Shown here in pieces: positions 25,657-35,207 of a stretch of 64,000 nt of DNA. The number at the start of each line of letters is the position of its first letter. Positions within the stretch are counted from its first letter, which is position 1. Made by a program: the position numbers and the translations under genes. Below the pieces are notes generated by a model that searched no databases, was not told where the DNA came from, and saw nothing but the letters and a program-made list of their open reading frames with translations. This stretch comes from JABGQS01 sp963666505 (GTDB taxonomy: Bacteria; Bacillota; Clostridia; Christensenellales; SZUA-584), in contig CAXXXL010000001.1 in NCBI GenBank assembly GCA_963666505.2, positions 620,001 to 684,000 of the forward strand, in the 5' to 3' direction.

Positions 25657-26940
25657 ATGAAGGCGGTTAAAATGGGCATAATTAATAGAGGTATTTATAT
25701 GACGGCTAAGTATATGACCGAATATAGATTGTTGAAAAAAATATTCTTTAAAATAAATCCACGGAGATTGGTAGATCGAGGTATGGGTCTGCTAGCTCGC
25801 TTCTGCCTAGCGCATTTTAGTAAAATAGATAAAAAACAAATATTTATCACAACATTTCAAGGTGATTATACCTGTAATCCAAAATATATAACTCAGGAAT
25901 TATTAAAGGATCCAAAAGATTATAAAATTATCTGGGGGATTAGCAAAGGATATCTCGAAAGAGCAGAGAATGAAATAGATAATCGTATTCAAATTGTACG
26001 CAAATATACTTTCGAATTTTATCGTTTATTATACTCTTCAAGGTTATGTATTGCGAACTCAGGAGCCTGCTTGGGTAGACCTTTCTATAATAAGAAAGGG
26101 CAGGTTTTAATGCAGACATGGCATGGTTCAATGGGAATTAAGAGGATTGACCCTGAGACATACCAAGGCAAGGATAAAAAGTTCTGGATTAGTATGACAA
26201 TGAAAACTGCTAAGGCCACGAACTACATGCTTTCAAACAGTACATACGAAAACGAGATATTTCACAATTCATTTTGGCCCAAAAGCGAAATGCTTAAGTA
26301 CGGGCACCCTAGAAATGATTTGCTAATCAATTCGACTAAAGAACATTGTTTACAAATAAAACACAGAATTTTGCAGAATTATAACCTTGATGAGGACTAT
26401 AATATTCTACTTTATGCACCAACTATTCGTGATGCTCATACATTTGATTGCTATCAACTTCCTGATAAAGAACTTACAGAAGCGTTAGTTAGCAAGTTCA
26501 GCGGTAAATGGGCTATATTTAAAAGAATGCATCCTATTTTGAAAAAATATGGAACGAGATACAGTTACAGAAATAAGGAGGTTAAATGTATTGATGCTAC
26601 TGATTACCCAGACATGCAGGAGTTAATGATTGTGGCAGATATTGCAGTTACTGATTACTCGAGTTGGATTTTTGATTATATTCTTACAAAGAGAAAAGGC
26701 TTTATTTATGCAACTGATATTAATGAATACAATAATAGCAGAGGGTTTTATTATCCTTTGGAAGAGACCCCTTTTCTAATAGCGGCGAGCGGAGCTGAAC
26801 TGGTTAATAATGTTGTGAATTTCGATATAGATATTTATAATGAGAAATTGGGGAAATTCCTTATTGCTAGAGGCTGCGCAGAAGACGGACACGCAAGCGA
26901 ACGAACGGTAGAAAAAATACACGAAATAATGAGAAAATAA
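25657..26940 (+). CDS. CDP-glycerol phosphotransferase family protein (TagB/TagF-like) 2
   Basis: A 427-aa second member of the family: ITTFQGDYTCNPKYITQELL (N-terminal GT-B half), MQTWHGSMGIKRIDP, HPRND, LLYAPTIRD, FKRMHPIL, and DIAVTDYSSWIFDYIL. Similar enzymes act in sequence in teichoic acid synthesis, one priming and one polymerising, which could apply here. The 165-bp gap before it is AT-rich and may hold an internal promoter. AAGGCGG lies before the in-frame ATG 25672, which may be the true start. Confidence 0.9.
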   Translation: MKAVKMGIINRGIYMTAKYMTEYRLLKKIFFKINPRRLVDRGMGLLARFCLAHFSKIDKKQIFITTFQGDYTCNPKYITQELLKDPKDYKIIWGISKGYLERAENEIDNRIQIVRKYTFEFYRLLYSSRLCIANSGACLGRPFYNKKGQVLMQTWHGSMGIKRIDPETYQGKDKKFWISMTMKTAKATNYMLSNSTYENEIFHNSFWPKSEMLKYGHPRNDLLINSTKEHCLQIKHRILQNYNLDEDYNILLYAPTIRDAHTFDCYQLPDKELTEALVSKFSGKWAIFKRMHPILKKYGTRYSYRNKEVKCIDATDYPDMQELMIVADIAVTDYSSWIFDYILTKRKGFIYATDINEYNNSRGFYYPLEETPFLIAASGAELVNNVVNFDIDIYNEKLGKFLIARGCAEDGHASERTVEKIHEIMRK

Positions 26941-26953
26941 AAGGAGCTTAATT

Positions 26954-28009
26954 ATGAAATTTGGATTAATTGTTCATCAGTCTACAAGGAATATTGGCGA
27001 TGATATTCAATCACTTGCAACCTCCTATTACTTACCACAGGTTGATTATATAATTAATCGTGAGCGATTGGATACGTTTGTTAGCGATCAAGAGGAACCA
27101 GTTGCAGTCCTAATGCCAGGCTGGTATTTGTGGAATAAGTGGAATTGGCCGCCATCAGAGTATATCATTCCTAAGTTTATCAGCTTTCATTATTCAAACA
27201 GAACCAATGGGAGACGTACAGATGAACCTTTTGAAGAGCTCTTTTTAACAGGGCTTGGAAAAGACTACATGAATGCATATGGCCCAATAGGTGCTCGTGA
27301 TTATTATACTCAAAATTGGTTGAAACGATTGGGGATTAATTCTTATTTTTCAAGTTGTATTACGACCACACTTCCCAAAATGCCCGAAACAAAAGATAAG
27401 GGGAAATATATTTGTTTAGTGGACGTGAAAAATGCAGGAGTAGAAAAGGCAGTTGAGGCTGTGGTAGCGACATCATCAAGGGTACATGTTAAGAAGTTTA
27501 CTCATAATGTGCCAAACAAGTATTTTAAGGATAAATGGGAAAGAAGAAAGAAAAGAGCCGAAGAGCTATTAACCATCTATCAAAACGCAAAATGTGTTGT
27601 GACAACACGGCTGCATTGCGCATTGCCATGCCTGGCGATGGGGGTCCCGGTAGTACTGGTTGCTGAAAAACAAGATGGGCACCGTTTCGTTCCCTTTTAT
27701 GATTTTCTTCACGTTATTTCGCCTAGTGATATTATTTCCGGCAACACGAGTTTTGATTTTCTAAACCCGACGGCAAACAAAGGCACGCATATTTCTTACA
27801 GGGAGAAGTTAATTGAAACCGCTAAAACTTTTGTTTCAGAAGTCAACGAGCTGAGCTATCTGGGAAATTATAAAAAGTTTTCAACAGATAAGGATTTAAT
27901 GATATGGAGGCATGACGTTATGAAGGATGTTCTGCGAGAATGGGGAACACGGCGACGCAAGGAATATGCTGAACTTCAAAAAGTGAAACGAATTTTGAAA
28001 AAAAAGTGA
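26954..28009 (+). CDS. polysaccharide pyruvyl transferase family protein
   Basis: A 351-aa member of the PS_pyruv_trans/CsaB fold, which adds a ketal-linked pyruvate from phosphoenolpyruvate to sugar residues of surface polymers. It contains the GDDIQSLATSYYLP start, GPIGARDYYTQNWLKRLGI, SSCITTTLP, the YICLVDVKNAG mid-region, and CVVTTRLHCALPCLAMGVPV with the conserved Arg-His. It starts 13 bp after the previous gene with AAGGAG upstream, so it is in the same operon. Pyruvylation of the polymer is an inference from family membership. Confidence 0.88.
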   Translation: MKFGLIVHQSTRNIGDDIQSLATSYYLPQVDYIINRERLDTFVSDQEEPVAVLMPGWYLWNKWNWPPSEYIIPKFISFHYSNRTNGRRTDEPFEELFLTGLGKDYMNAYGPIGARDYYTQNWLKRLGINSYFSSCITTTLPKMPETKDKGKYICLVDVKNAGVEKAVEAVVATSSRVHVKKFTHNVPNKYFKDKWERRKKRAEELLTIYQNAKCVVTTRLHCALPCLAMGVPVVLVAEKQDGHRFVPFYDFLHVISPSDIISGNTSFDFLNPTANKGTHISYREKLIETAKTFVSEVNELSYLGNYKKFSTDKDLMIWRHDVMKDVLREWGTRRRKEYAELQKVKRILKKK

Positions 28010-28129
28010 CATAAAACTGCTGAGCCATGTTGAAAGAGTTCCAAGAAGCATAAAATGGTAAAGTATCTATTATATAAGTATTGAAAAATAAAAAAACGGA
28101 TTAAACATATTTGATTGGAGGAGATGGAC

Positions 28130-28831
28130 ATGAATGTAGCTATAATTATTGCTGGTGGAAGTGGCGCCAGAACTAAGCAGGATATTCCAAAACAATTTAT
28201 CAGTATAAACGATAAACCACTTATTATATATACCATGGAGGCATTCCAGAGGCATCCACAAATAGATGCGATTGAAGTGGTTTGTTTAGAAGGATGGGAA
28301 GCTGTTTTAAGAGCATATGCAAAGCAGTTCGGTATAGATAAGTTGAATTGGATTGTTAATGGTGGAAATAGTGGCCAGGAGTCAATCCGAAACGGGGTGT
28401 TTAATCTTGAACAACATTGTTCTGAAGATGACGTTGTCATTATTCATGATGGAATAAGACCGGTTACAGAAGAAAGTGTTATTTCAGATATAATTGTTAA
28501 ATGTGTGCAATATGGGAATGCCGTGACTTCTTTGCCGTATAATGAGCAGATTTTTGTTAAGCTTGATGAAAATAGCACTAAAGAGTATATACCCAGGGAA
28601 ACACTTCAAAGAGTTCAAACGCCTCAAGGATATAAATATGGCAAACTCCTATGGGCTTATAAGGAGGCCTTTAAAAAGAACATTGGCATTTTTGGCTCCG
28701 CATATACAAATACTATGATGGTGGATCTTGGGGAGCGTTTATATTTTGCAGCTGGATCAGAAAAAAATATCAAGATTACAACCATGGAGGATATGGAGTT
28801 ATTTAAAGCAATGCTTAGCATGAAAAAATAA
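28130..28831 (+). CDS. IspD/TarI-like cytidylyltransferase
   Basis: A 233-aa enzyme from ATG 28130 (GGAGGA 7 nt upstream; earlier in-frame codons overlap that site). Motifs include AIIIAGGSGARTKQDIPKQF (CTP-binding loop), IIYTMEAFQRHPQI, SGQESIRNGVF, IHDGIRPVTEE and TPQGYKYGKL. The sequence matches the family that activates ribitol-5-P or methylerythritol-4-P with CTP. Its position between CDP-glycerol-transferase-family genes and an SDR favours a CDP-polyol role (TarI-like) over isoprenoid synthesis. The polyol cannot be read from sequence. Confidence 0.88.
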   Translation: MNVAIIIAGGSGARTKQDIPKQFISINDKPLIIYTMEAFQRHPQIDAIEVVCLEGWEAVLRAYAKQFGIDKLNWIVNGGNSGQESIRNGVFNLEQHCSEDDVVIIHDGIRPVTEESVISDIIVKCVQYGNAVTSLPYNEQIFVKLDENSTKEYIPRETLQRVQTPQGYKYGKLLWAYKEAFKKNIGIFGSAYTNTMMVDLGERLYFAAGSEKNIKITTMEDMELFKAMLSMKK

Positions 28832-28854
28832 ATGTTCAGGAAGTGTGAAATATT

Positions 28855-29904
28855 ATGAGTTGCTGTATTGATAGACAGGATATTGAAATGCTTTCATCAA
28901 TGTCCTTGCCCTATGCCAAATTAGAGAATAAATGCATTTTGATTACGGGTGCAAATGGACTTATCGGATCAGCTATGGTTGATACTCTTATGAACTGTAA
29001 AAAATTTGAAGAACTAAACGTGTCTGTAGTTGCGTTATCTAGAAATTTAAGTAAGGCAGAAAATAGATTTGCAGACTACATGGACTCTAATCGTTTTACT
29101 CTATTAATTCAGGATGTTTGCGATGCTATGTCATTGAGAAAAAAGGTGGATTATATTATTCATGCTGCAAGCCCGTCACATCCTATTGCATATGCAGAAT
29201 ACCCTGTTGATGTTATTAAAGCAAACATATTAGGGGTGCTGAACACACTTGATTTCGCACGTGAAAATCAGGCGAGAATAATGTACATTTCAAGTGGAGA
29301 AGTTTATGGTGAGCGTTCAACTGATAACGAAGGAATGGATGAAGATTATCTTGGGCTTTTAAACTTTTTAGATACAAGAGCATGTTATCCGGAAGCGAAA
29401 CGAGCTTCAGAGAACCTTTGCGTTTCTTATAAAGCGCAATTCGGTGTTGATGTAGTAATTGCACGCCCGAGTCATATATATGGTGCAGGTGTAACTAGCG
29501 ACAATAGCCGTGCAGATGCTCAATTTTTAAGAAAAGTCATAAACCATGAGGACATTGTATTAAAATCGACCGGCACGCAGAAGCGTTCTTATTGTTATAT
29601 TTCAGATTGTGTTTCTGCTTTGTTAAATATATTGCTCCTAGGTTTGAGTGGTGAAGCTTATAATATTGCGAATAAAAATTCTGTTGTTACTATAAAGGAA
29701 TATGCACAGACCCTTGCAGATTTAGGTCATGTAACCGTTGTTTATGATATTCCTACCACAACGGAAGCTCAAGGTTATTCTAAAAATCCAAACGCTATTC
29801 TCAAAGCATCCAAACTTGAAGAACTTGGTTGGGTTGCCCAATTTGATATTAGACAAGGTCTTTTGAAAACTTACAATTCAACGTTAGTGAGGCAAAATAG
29901 TTAA
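28855..29904 (+). CDS. extended short-chain dehydrogenase, partner of the cytidylyltransferase
   Basis: A 349-aa NAD(P)-dependent epimerase/dehydratase-type protein: ILITGANGLIGSAMVDTL (Rossmann), HAASPSHPIAYAEYPVD, ISSGEVYGE, and a YxxxK equivalent in ACYPEAKRASENL, then RPSHIYGAG. It begins 24 bp after the cytidylyltransferase. In pneumococcal capsule loci a nucleotidyltransferase plus an epimerase/dehydratase pair is assigned to CDP-mannitol or CDP-arabinitol formation. By analogy this pair could make a CDP-alditol instead of the TarI/TarJ route. That is an analogy, not proof. Last gene of the polymer operon. Confidence 0.85.
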   Translation: MSCCIDRQDIEMLSSMSLPYAKLENKCILITGANGLIGSAMVDTLMNCKKFEELNVSVVALSRNLSKAENRFADYMDSNRFTLLIQDVCDAMSLRKKVDYIIHAASPSHPIAYAEYPVDVIKANILGVLNTLDFARENQARIMYISSGEVYGERSTDNEGMDEDYLGLLNFLDTRACYPEAKRASENLCVSYKAQFGVDVVIARPSHIYGAGVTSDNSRADAQFLRKVINHEDIVLKSTGTQKRSYCYISDCVSALLNILLLGLSGEAYNIANKNSVVTIKEYAQTLADLGHVTVVYDIPTTTEAQGYSKNPNAILKASKLEELGWVAQFDIRQGLLKTYNSTLVRQNS

Positions 29905-29978
29905 TGAAGTTGTTTGCAACTATTGTCAAGTAAGTACATTTATAATCGTTAATCTCATATGTTCAAAAGCGCGATATT

Positions 29979-30083
29979 GCTAGTGTCAAATAATAGTTCG
30001 CAAAAACCATCAGTTACTCCGTAGTTATTATGCTAGTGTCAAATAAAGTTCGCAAAAACCATCAGTTACTCCGTAGTGATTAT
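29979..30083 (+). repeat. direct repeat of an IS256 end (2 x ~53 bp)
   Basis: GCTAGTGTCAAATAA, then AGTTCGCAAAAACCATCAGT and TACTCCGTAGT, occurs at 29979 and again at 30032, 53 bp apart, with two small differences. The second copy runs into the stop codon of the IS256 transposase, so the unit is the element's terminus duplicated. Possibly two insertions at one site or replication slippage. Confidence 0.75.
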
Positions 30084-31172
30084 GCCGCCATTTGCCGTTC
30101 CTCCTGAATAAGTGATATTTTCTCTGGGTTAACATATGCTTTCCCCGCACCCCAGTCTTCGCTATATTCGATCAAGTGGCTTGTCACCAGACGAATGTAT
30201 GAATCCATGTTTGGGAAGACGCCTACGACATTGGTTCGTCTTCGGATCCCTCGGTTCAGTCTTTCCAGCATATTAGTAGAGGATATTTTCCGGTGATCCA
30301 TGTGTTTGAATGAATAAAACTGGATCGAATCCTCAAGTCCTTCCTCTAAGATCTTTGCAGCTTCAGGGTATCGGTCCTCGTAATCATCCATCAAACTATC
30401 AGCGTAAGTTCTGGCTGTGTCAATATCCGGCTGCAGCCATATTTGCTTGAGTCTTGATGCAAAAGCGGCCTTGTCTTTGCTGGGTATTCGAGCTAAGATA
30501 TTACGCATGAAATGCACTTTGCACCGTTGCCATGCACATCCGATAAACGACTCTCTGATTGCCTTTGTTAAGCCCTTATGAGCGTCTGAAACGACCAGCC
30601 ACACATCTTCAAGCCCCCTGGATTTAAGGCTGTCAAACAGGCTCTTATAGGTCGCTTCGGATTCCTCATGCATCGGCTCTATGGCCAGTATATCGCGCTT
30701 TCCTTCGATATTGATGCCGATAACGACCTCAACGGCCATGTTAATGACTTTATTGTCGTATCTAATCTTTTCGTACACAGGCATCCACCCATAGGACAGG
30801 ATATATCTTCTCAAGCCTGCGATTTCGAAAAGCTTGAACCTGCTCGTTCAGCTCCTTGGTTATGTTCGATACCTGCCCGCGTGAGATGGACTCTATTCCA
30901 AGACTCTGAGCAAGCCTTTTAATCTTTCGGGTCGATACGCCGTTGATATAAGCTTCCTGGATAACGTTGATCAACGCTGTTTCAGACCTTGATTTTTCGG
31001 ATACAAAGAACGGGATATACCCGCCTTGCCTCAGCTTCGGAACAAACAGGTACATGGTACCCATCCGCGTGTCAAATCGCCTGACACGATACCCTGAGCG
31101 ATATCCTTTGCGTTCGCCAGTTCTTTCAGACTTGTTAGCTTGTATCTTTGTTGCCAATTCAACATCCATCAT
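30080..31172 (-). pseudogene. IS256-family transposase (A), truncated and frameshifted
   Basis: On the minus strand the N-terminal part (ERTGERKGYRSGYRVRRFDT, YINGVSTRKIKRLAQSLGI) runs from 31172 and hits a stop near 30762. The MULE/IS256 catalytic core (VVSDAHKGLTKAIRESFIGC, WQRCKVHFMRNIL, TNMLERLNRGIRRRTNVVGV) follows in another frame to 30080. A single frameshift near 30790 separates them. The first ~50 residues normal for IS256 are also missing. The element no longer encodes a complete transposase. Confidence 0.88.
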
Positions 31173-31251
31173 TTGGGGAGCGTGTTAAAATTATATACAA
31201 TCTGCTAAGATGGAAAGGGCGAGTAAACAGCCCAGAAATCGGAGGCAGAAA

Positions 31252-31557
31252 ATGGGAGAAACTAGAACGAAGTATGATGTGGATTTCAAGAAAAATGCGG
31301 TCAAATTGTCGTATGCAAGTCCCAAGTCTGTAAAAGAAATAGCAGAAGATTTAGGCATTCACGAAAACTTGTTGTATAACTGGAGGCGAAAGTATACAGC
31401 AGACGGCGATAAAACCAAGTATGCAACGCTTGAAGATGAAAATAAAGACCTGCAAAGGCAGCTTGCCGAGGTTAAAATGGAGCGTAATATGCTAAAAAAA
31501 GCAGCGGCCTACTTCGCAAGTCATCAAAAATAAAATATAGATTTATACAGGATAATC
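31252..31557 (+). pseudogene. IS3-family OrfA with OrfB start, cut by IS21
   Basis: A GGAGG site precedes ATG 31252. The 93-aa OrfA ends at 31533 (HTH VKEIAEDLGIHENLLYNWRR, then the leucine-zipper region DLQRQLAEVKMERNMLKKAA). OrfB begins right after (KYRFIQDN) and is interrupted at 31558 by IS21 copy 2. OrfA itself is complete; the transposase core is gone. Confidence 0.85.
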
Positions 31558-31610
31558 TGTTACTGTCAAACATTTTTCCCCGCTTTTTGGCAAATAAAAT
31601 TCCCTACTTT

Positions 31611-32357
31611 TTAGCTATTTTTATCCACAAAAATCTGTTTTCTGTGCGCTAAGCGATAACTGTCATCGGTAAACGACAACACCTGGCATCTATGAGTTAA
31701 TCTATCCAGCAAAGCAGTTGCTAAAATCGAATCTCCAAGAACATCAGCCCAACCGTCAAAACCCTTGTTTGAAGTAATCACGACAGATGTATTCTCATAT
31801 AAATGAGATATCAGCTGGAAGAACATATTGGCTTCTGTTTTCACAACAGGAAGATATCCTAACTCGTCAATAATCAGTAAATCTGATTCCTTAATCCATT
31901 TCAAGCGTACTGCTGAATTTCTGGATATCTCTTGGGTTTTCAAAATATGAACAAGCGTATCCATAGAAGAAAAGAAAACTTTGTACCCAATTTCAACAGC
32001 CTTGTTTCCAATAGCAAGAGCGATATGTGTTTTTCCTGTGCCTGGAGGGCCAATTAAGATTAAGTTGTATATTCCATCAATCCATGTGAGAGCAGACAAC
32101 TGATTAATCTGCCACGAGGTAATTCCTTTCTGGAACTCTGTATCAAATGTCTCGAAGTCCTTGTACGTCGGCAGACAGGCTTGTTTGATTCTTCGTTTCT
32201 TTTTGTTTTCTTCACGGTATATAACTTCATCATACAAGCAGTTTGCTAAAAAAGCTTCATTGGATATTTGTTCATTTAAAAAAGGGAATGTTCTCCTGGA
32301 CATATTCGCAAGACCAAGCTGCTTTGCATATGAACGGATGCGTTCAACATCTGTCAT
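31611..32357 (-). CDS. istB: IS21 helper ATPase IstB (copy 2)
   Basis: 248 aa, identical to copy 1 apart from Val for Gly in the LPV(G/V)KTEA segment just after Walker B. Walker A GPPGTGKTH and Walker B LLIIDELGYL are intact. It overlaps istA by 4 bp. Expected to be functional. Confidence 0.95.
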   Translation of the reverse strand: MTDVERIRSYAKQLGLANMSRRTFPFLNEQISNEAFLANCLYDEVIYREENKKKRRIKQACLPTYKDFETFDTEFQKGITSWQINQLSALTWIDGIYNLILIGPPGTGKTHIALAIGNKAVEIGYKVFFSSMDTLVHILKTQEISRNSAVRLKWIKESDLLIIDELGYLPVVKTEANMFFQLISHLYENTSVVITSNKGFDGWADVLGDSILATALLDRLTHRCQVLSFTDDSYRLAHRKQIFVDKNS

Positions 32358-33889
32358 GACTGTCCACCGCCTTTACAGAGACTGGCGTAAACATCAATAG
32401 GTCTCGTTTGGGCTACAACCACACTATACTTAACAGGAATAGTACCGATGCATTTAACAGGCAAAGGTTTTTGTTGCTTAAAATACTCTAATGTATCCCT
32501 GAAATCATTTGCCGATACAATCTGCCTTCCCAAACAATACATTACAGCACGTTGAAGTTCATCTGATGAATACAACTCTGTGAGTTTCAGCAGTATCCCT
32601 AGCTGATCACGCACATATCTCGGTTTCGCCTCTATTATCATTTGTACAAAAAGTGCTCCTTCAGGTGAAGCAAATCCAGCAAACACTCTATTTTTAATGC
32701 TTTCCAGTTTAGAGAATTTATCTCGTTCCGGATGTTCATTACGGATACATTTTCCTACACCGTCAGCTAAAGTATGTTCATCAATTAGGGCATTGTCTTC
32801 AAAATCGTAAAACCGTACTTTCTTTGATGCTTCATAGGCTTCAATCCGTACTTTTCTGCCCGGCGCATAGGTTCCTTTAGGCATACAGTAACGGTTCTGT
32901 CGGTACATAACCACATTGTTTTTACGAACAATGGCAGTCAGCGGAACAGAAACGGATTCTCCTAATTCAGGAACGGATTTCAAATGTTTCTGTTCTTGTG
33001 CAAATACAATTGCTGGAACCATTTTTGTTGTCTCATGTACTAATCCATTTCCGGTTCTGTCTAACCATGCCAGCCCATCACTATTCAGCCTTGCTATTCC
33101 ATGATAGATTCGGCAAGTTAAAAAATTGTTTTTTACATACTTTACGACTGCTTCAATTTTTCCTTTGCTTTCCGGGTCACTGCCACGGCATAGGTGAACA
33201 GAGAATCCAGCATAATTTTTGTAGTTTTCAAATGTTTCTGTATATATAATATCTCCGCTATTTTCACTGACAACCATAACTCTATCTTGATCATAGACAA
33301 TCTCTGTTGGCCTACCGCCATAAAAGCGAAAGGCTCTGTCATGAGCTTGTATAAACGTTTGTGCAGTAAAAGGTTCTAACTGAAAATATACGAATTTATA
33401 TCGGGAGCAGCTTAAGACCATTGCAAATACGTATATTCTAACAGTTTTCCCGTAGCTGTCTTTCATTACCTTTTGCCCTAAATCCACCTGAGCCTGATAG
33501 CCAAAAGGTAATTCCGGGTTTTCAACATACTGACGAATTTTTAATGGGGCTGGAATACCTTCTTTCTCTCGTAGATTGCTCACAAACAACCGAACTGTAC
33601 GATATGAAGGTTTGAAGTCTACAAAATCATCCCGAATATGATCGTACAGTATGGCTCCCGAGATTTCCGGATATGTTTTCAGCTTGTCCAGCACGTAACC
33701 GTAATACGGATCCATGATTTTTGTTCGTTCTTTGGTTTCAAGCATGTATGACAGATATTCATCTTCTGTCATGTCCCAATACTTCCTTACTGTTTTTGCA
33801 TCGAGCCGCAGTTCTCGCGCCGCTCTTTGTTTTTTGTAACCCATTGCTTTTAGCTTCTGTATTTCTGCATACATCGTTATCCCTACCAT
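32354..33889 (-). CDS. istA: IS21 transposase IstA (copy 2)
   Basis: 511 aa from ATG 33889 (GGAGG 9 nt upstream, same hairpin over the site as in copy 1). It differs from copy 1 at two residues (Met for Leu near the start, Leu for Ser in NPE(S/L)PFGY). The HTH and DDE core are intact. The near-identity of the copies indicates very recent transposition or gene conversion. Confidence 0.93.
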   Translation of the reverse strand: MVGITMYAEIQKLKAMGYKKQRAARELRLDAKTVRKYWDMTEDEYLSYMLETKERTKIMDPYYGYVLDKLKTYPEISGAILYDHIRDDFVDFKPSYRTVRLFVSNLREKEGIPAPLKIRQYVENPELPFGYQAQVDLGQKVMKDSYGKTVRIYVFAMVLSCSRYKFVYFQLEPFTAQTFIQAHDRAFRFYGGRPTEIVYDQDRVMVVSENSGDIIYTETFENYKNYAGFSVHLCRGSDPESKGKIEAVVKYVKNNFLTCRIYHGIARLNSDGLAWLDRTGNGLVHETTKMVPAIVFAQEQKHLKSVPELGESVSVPLTAIVRKNNVVMYRQNRYCMPKGTYAPGRKVRIEAYEASKKVRFYDFEDNALIDEHTLADGVGKCIRNEHPERDKFSKLESIKNRVFAGFASPEGALFVQMIIEAKPRYVRDQLGILLKLTELYSSDELQRAVMYCLGRQIVSANDFRDTLEYFKQQKPLPVKCIGTIPVKYSVVVAQTRPIDVYASLCKGGGQS

Positions 33890-33976
33890 TTCTGCTTGCC
33901 TCCATTTATACTCTCCTTCGAGTATAAATGGACAAGCTGTTTTATTCATTAAGTAGGGAAAATTGTTTGCCAAAAA

Positions 33977-35201
33977 CCATCCATTTTAGTTTACCAGTTA
34001 CATAAATCTGCCCCCAGTCCCTGCGCCGTCCAGTCCACTTTTTAGTGATATCCACAGTGGCTAAATACAGCATTTTAAACAGACTGTCATCCGTAGGGAA
34101 AACACCCTTGTTTTTGGTGACCTTTCGGAGCTGACGGTTATAGCCCTCAATGGTGTTAGTCGTATAAATCAGTTTCCTGACCTCATCGGGATACTTAAAA
34201 TACGTTGATAATTCAGCCCAGTTTTTACGCCAGGAAATTGCGATTTTAGGATATTTTTTGCCCCAGCTCTCATCGAATTTTTCAAGCTCAGAAAACGCTG
34301 ATTCTTCACTTGCAGCTGTATATACTCTTTTTAAATCCGCCATAAGCGGCTTTAGATCTTTATATGACACATATCTTGTGCTGTTGCGAATCTGATAAAT
34401 TACACAGCGCTGTATCTCTGTCTTTGGGAATACTGCACTTATTGCTTCGGAAAAGCCGCTCAGACCGTCAACACTGGCAATCAGGATGTCTTGTACACCT
34501 CTATTATTCATCTCGTTTATTACTGATAACCAGAACTTAGATGATTCGTTTTCTCCTACCCAAAGCCCTAATACGTCCTTTATGCCGTCTAAATTGATAC
34601 CTATGGCAATGTATACGGCCTTTTTAACGATGCGCCCTTCATGTCGGACGTGATAGTGTATCGCATCCAAATAAACAACCGCATATACGCTCTCAAGCGC
34701 TCTCGACTGCCATTCCTTCGCTATAGGCAGTACTTTATCAGTTATTCTGCTGATGGTGCTGTCGGAGATGTCCAGCCCGTATAAATCTTGTATATGCGCT
34801 TCCATGTCTCCAGTTGTCATTCCTTTGGCGTACATGGATATAATCTTTCGCTCGATTTCTTCATCGAGCATTCTCTTGTGCTTGCCTATCAGCTTAGGCT
34901 CGTATTCTCCTTGCCTGTCACGTGGGATATTAACGTCTACTTCGCCGTAACTCGTTTGCAGCGTTTTTTGCCCATAGCCGTTTCTGGAGTTGTCAGTTTC
35001 TTTGTTCTGGATGTCGTACTTCTCCTAGCCCAGCTCGTCATCCAGTTCACCTTCTAGGCTGCCGTTCACCATTTCTGCTATAAACTCTTTCATGATGTTG
35101 TTTAGATCTTGTCCGTCCTTGAGTGGCCTTTCCTGAAGTAGTTCTCGTATTAGTTTTTTACGCCTTTTCTCTTCTGCCGTTGTTGCTTTTCTTTTGGCCA
35201 T
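33977..35201 (-). pseudogene. IS256-family transposase (B), nonsense codon and IS21 cut
   Basis: ATG 35201 begins MAKRKATTAEEKRRKKLIRE. TAG at 35025-35027 (codon 59, where relatives have a Tyr-like residue in DDELG*EKYD) interrupts the frame. It then continues unbroken through the IS256 core (ALESVYAVVYLDAIHYHV with the first Asp, LIASVDGLSGFSEAISAVFP, IYTTNTIEGYNRQLRKVTKN) to GRRRDWGQIYV. IS21 copy 2 removes the last residues, and the apparent stop at 33942 lies inside IS21. The 309-aa open part is thus not a native protein. Confidence 0.85.
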
Positions 35202-35207
35202 AATATT

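Larger units (their letters stand above)
31558..33976 (-). mobile_element. IS21-family element, copy 2
   Basis: Reverse-oriented twin of 978-3395 (2419 bp, one extra A in an A-run near the right end). It interrupts IS3 OrfB on one side and the 3' end of an IS256 transposase on the other. These do not match each other, so the insertion was followed, or mediated, by deletion of the intervening DNA. The left end has the same short form as in copy 1. Confidence 0.88.

Noticed and set aside
28130..28831. IspD of the isoprenoid pathway
   Set aside because: The fold is shared, but the operon context and the TarI-like sequence favour polyol activation; not fully excluded.
33942..33976. Native C-terminus of the IS256 transposase
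   Set aside because: These codons lie inside IS21 copy 2, as shown by identity with copy 1.
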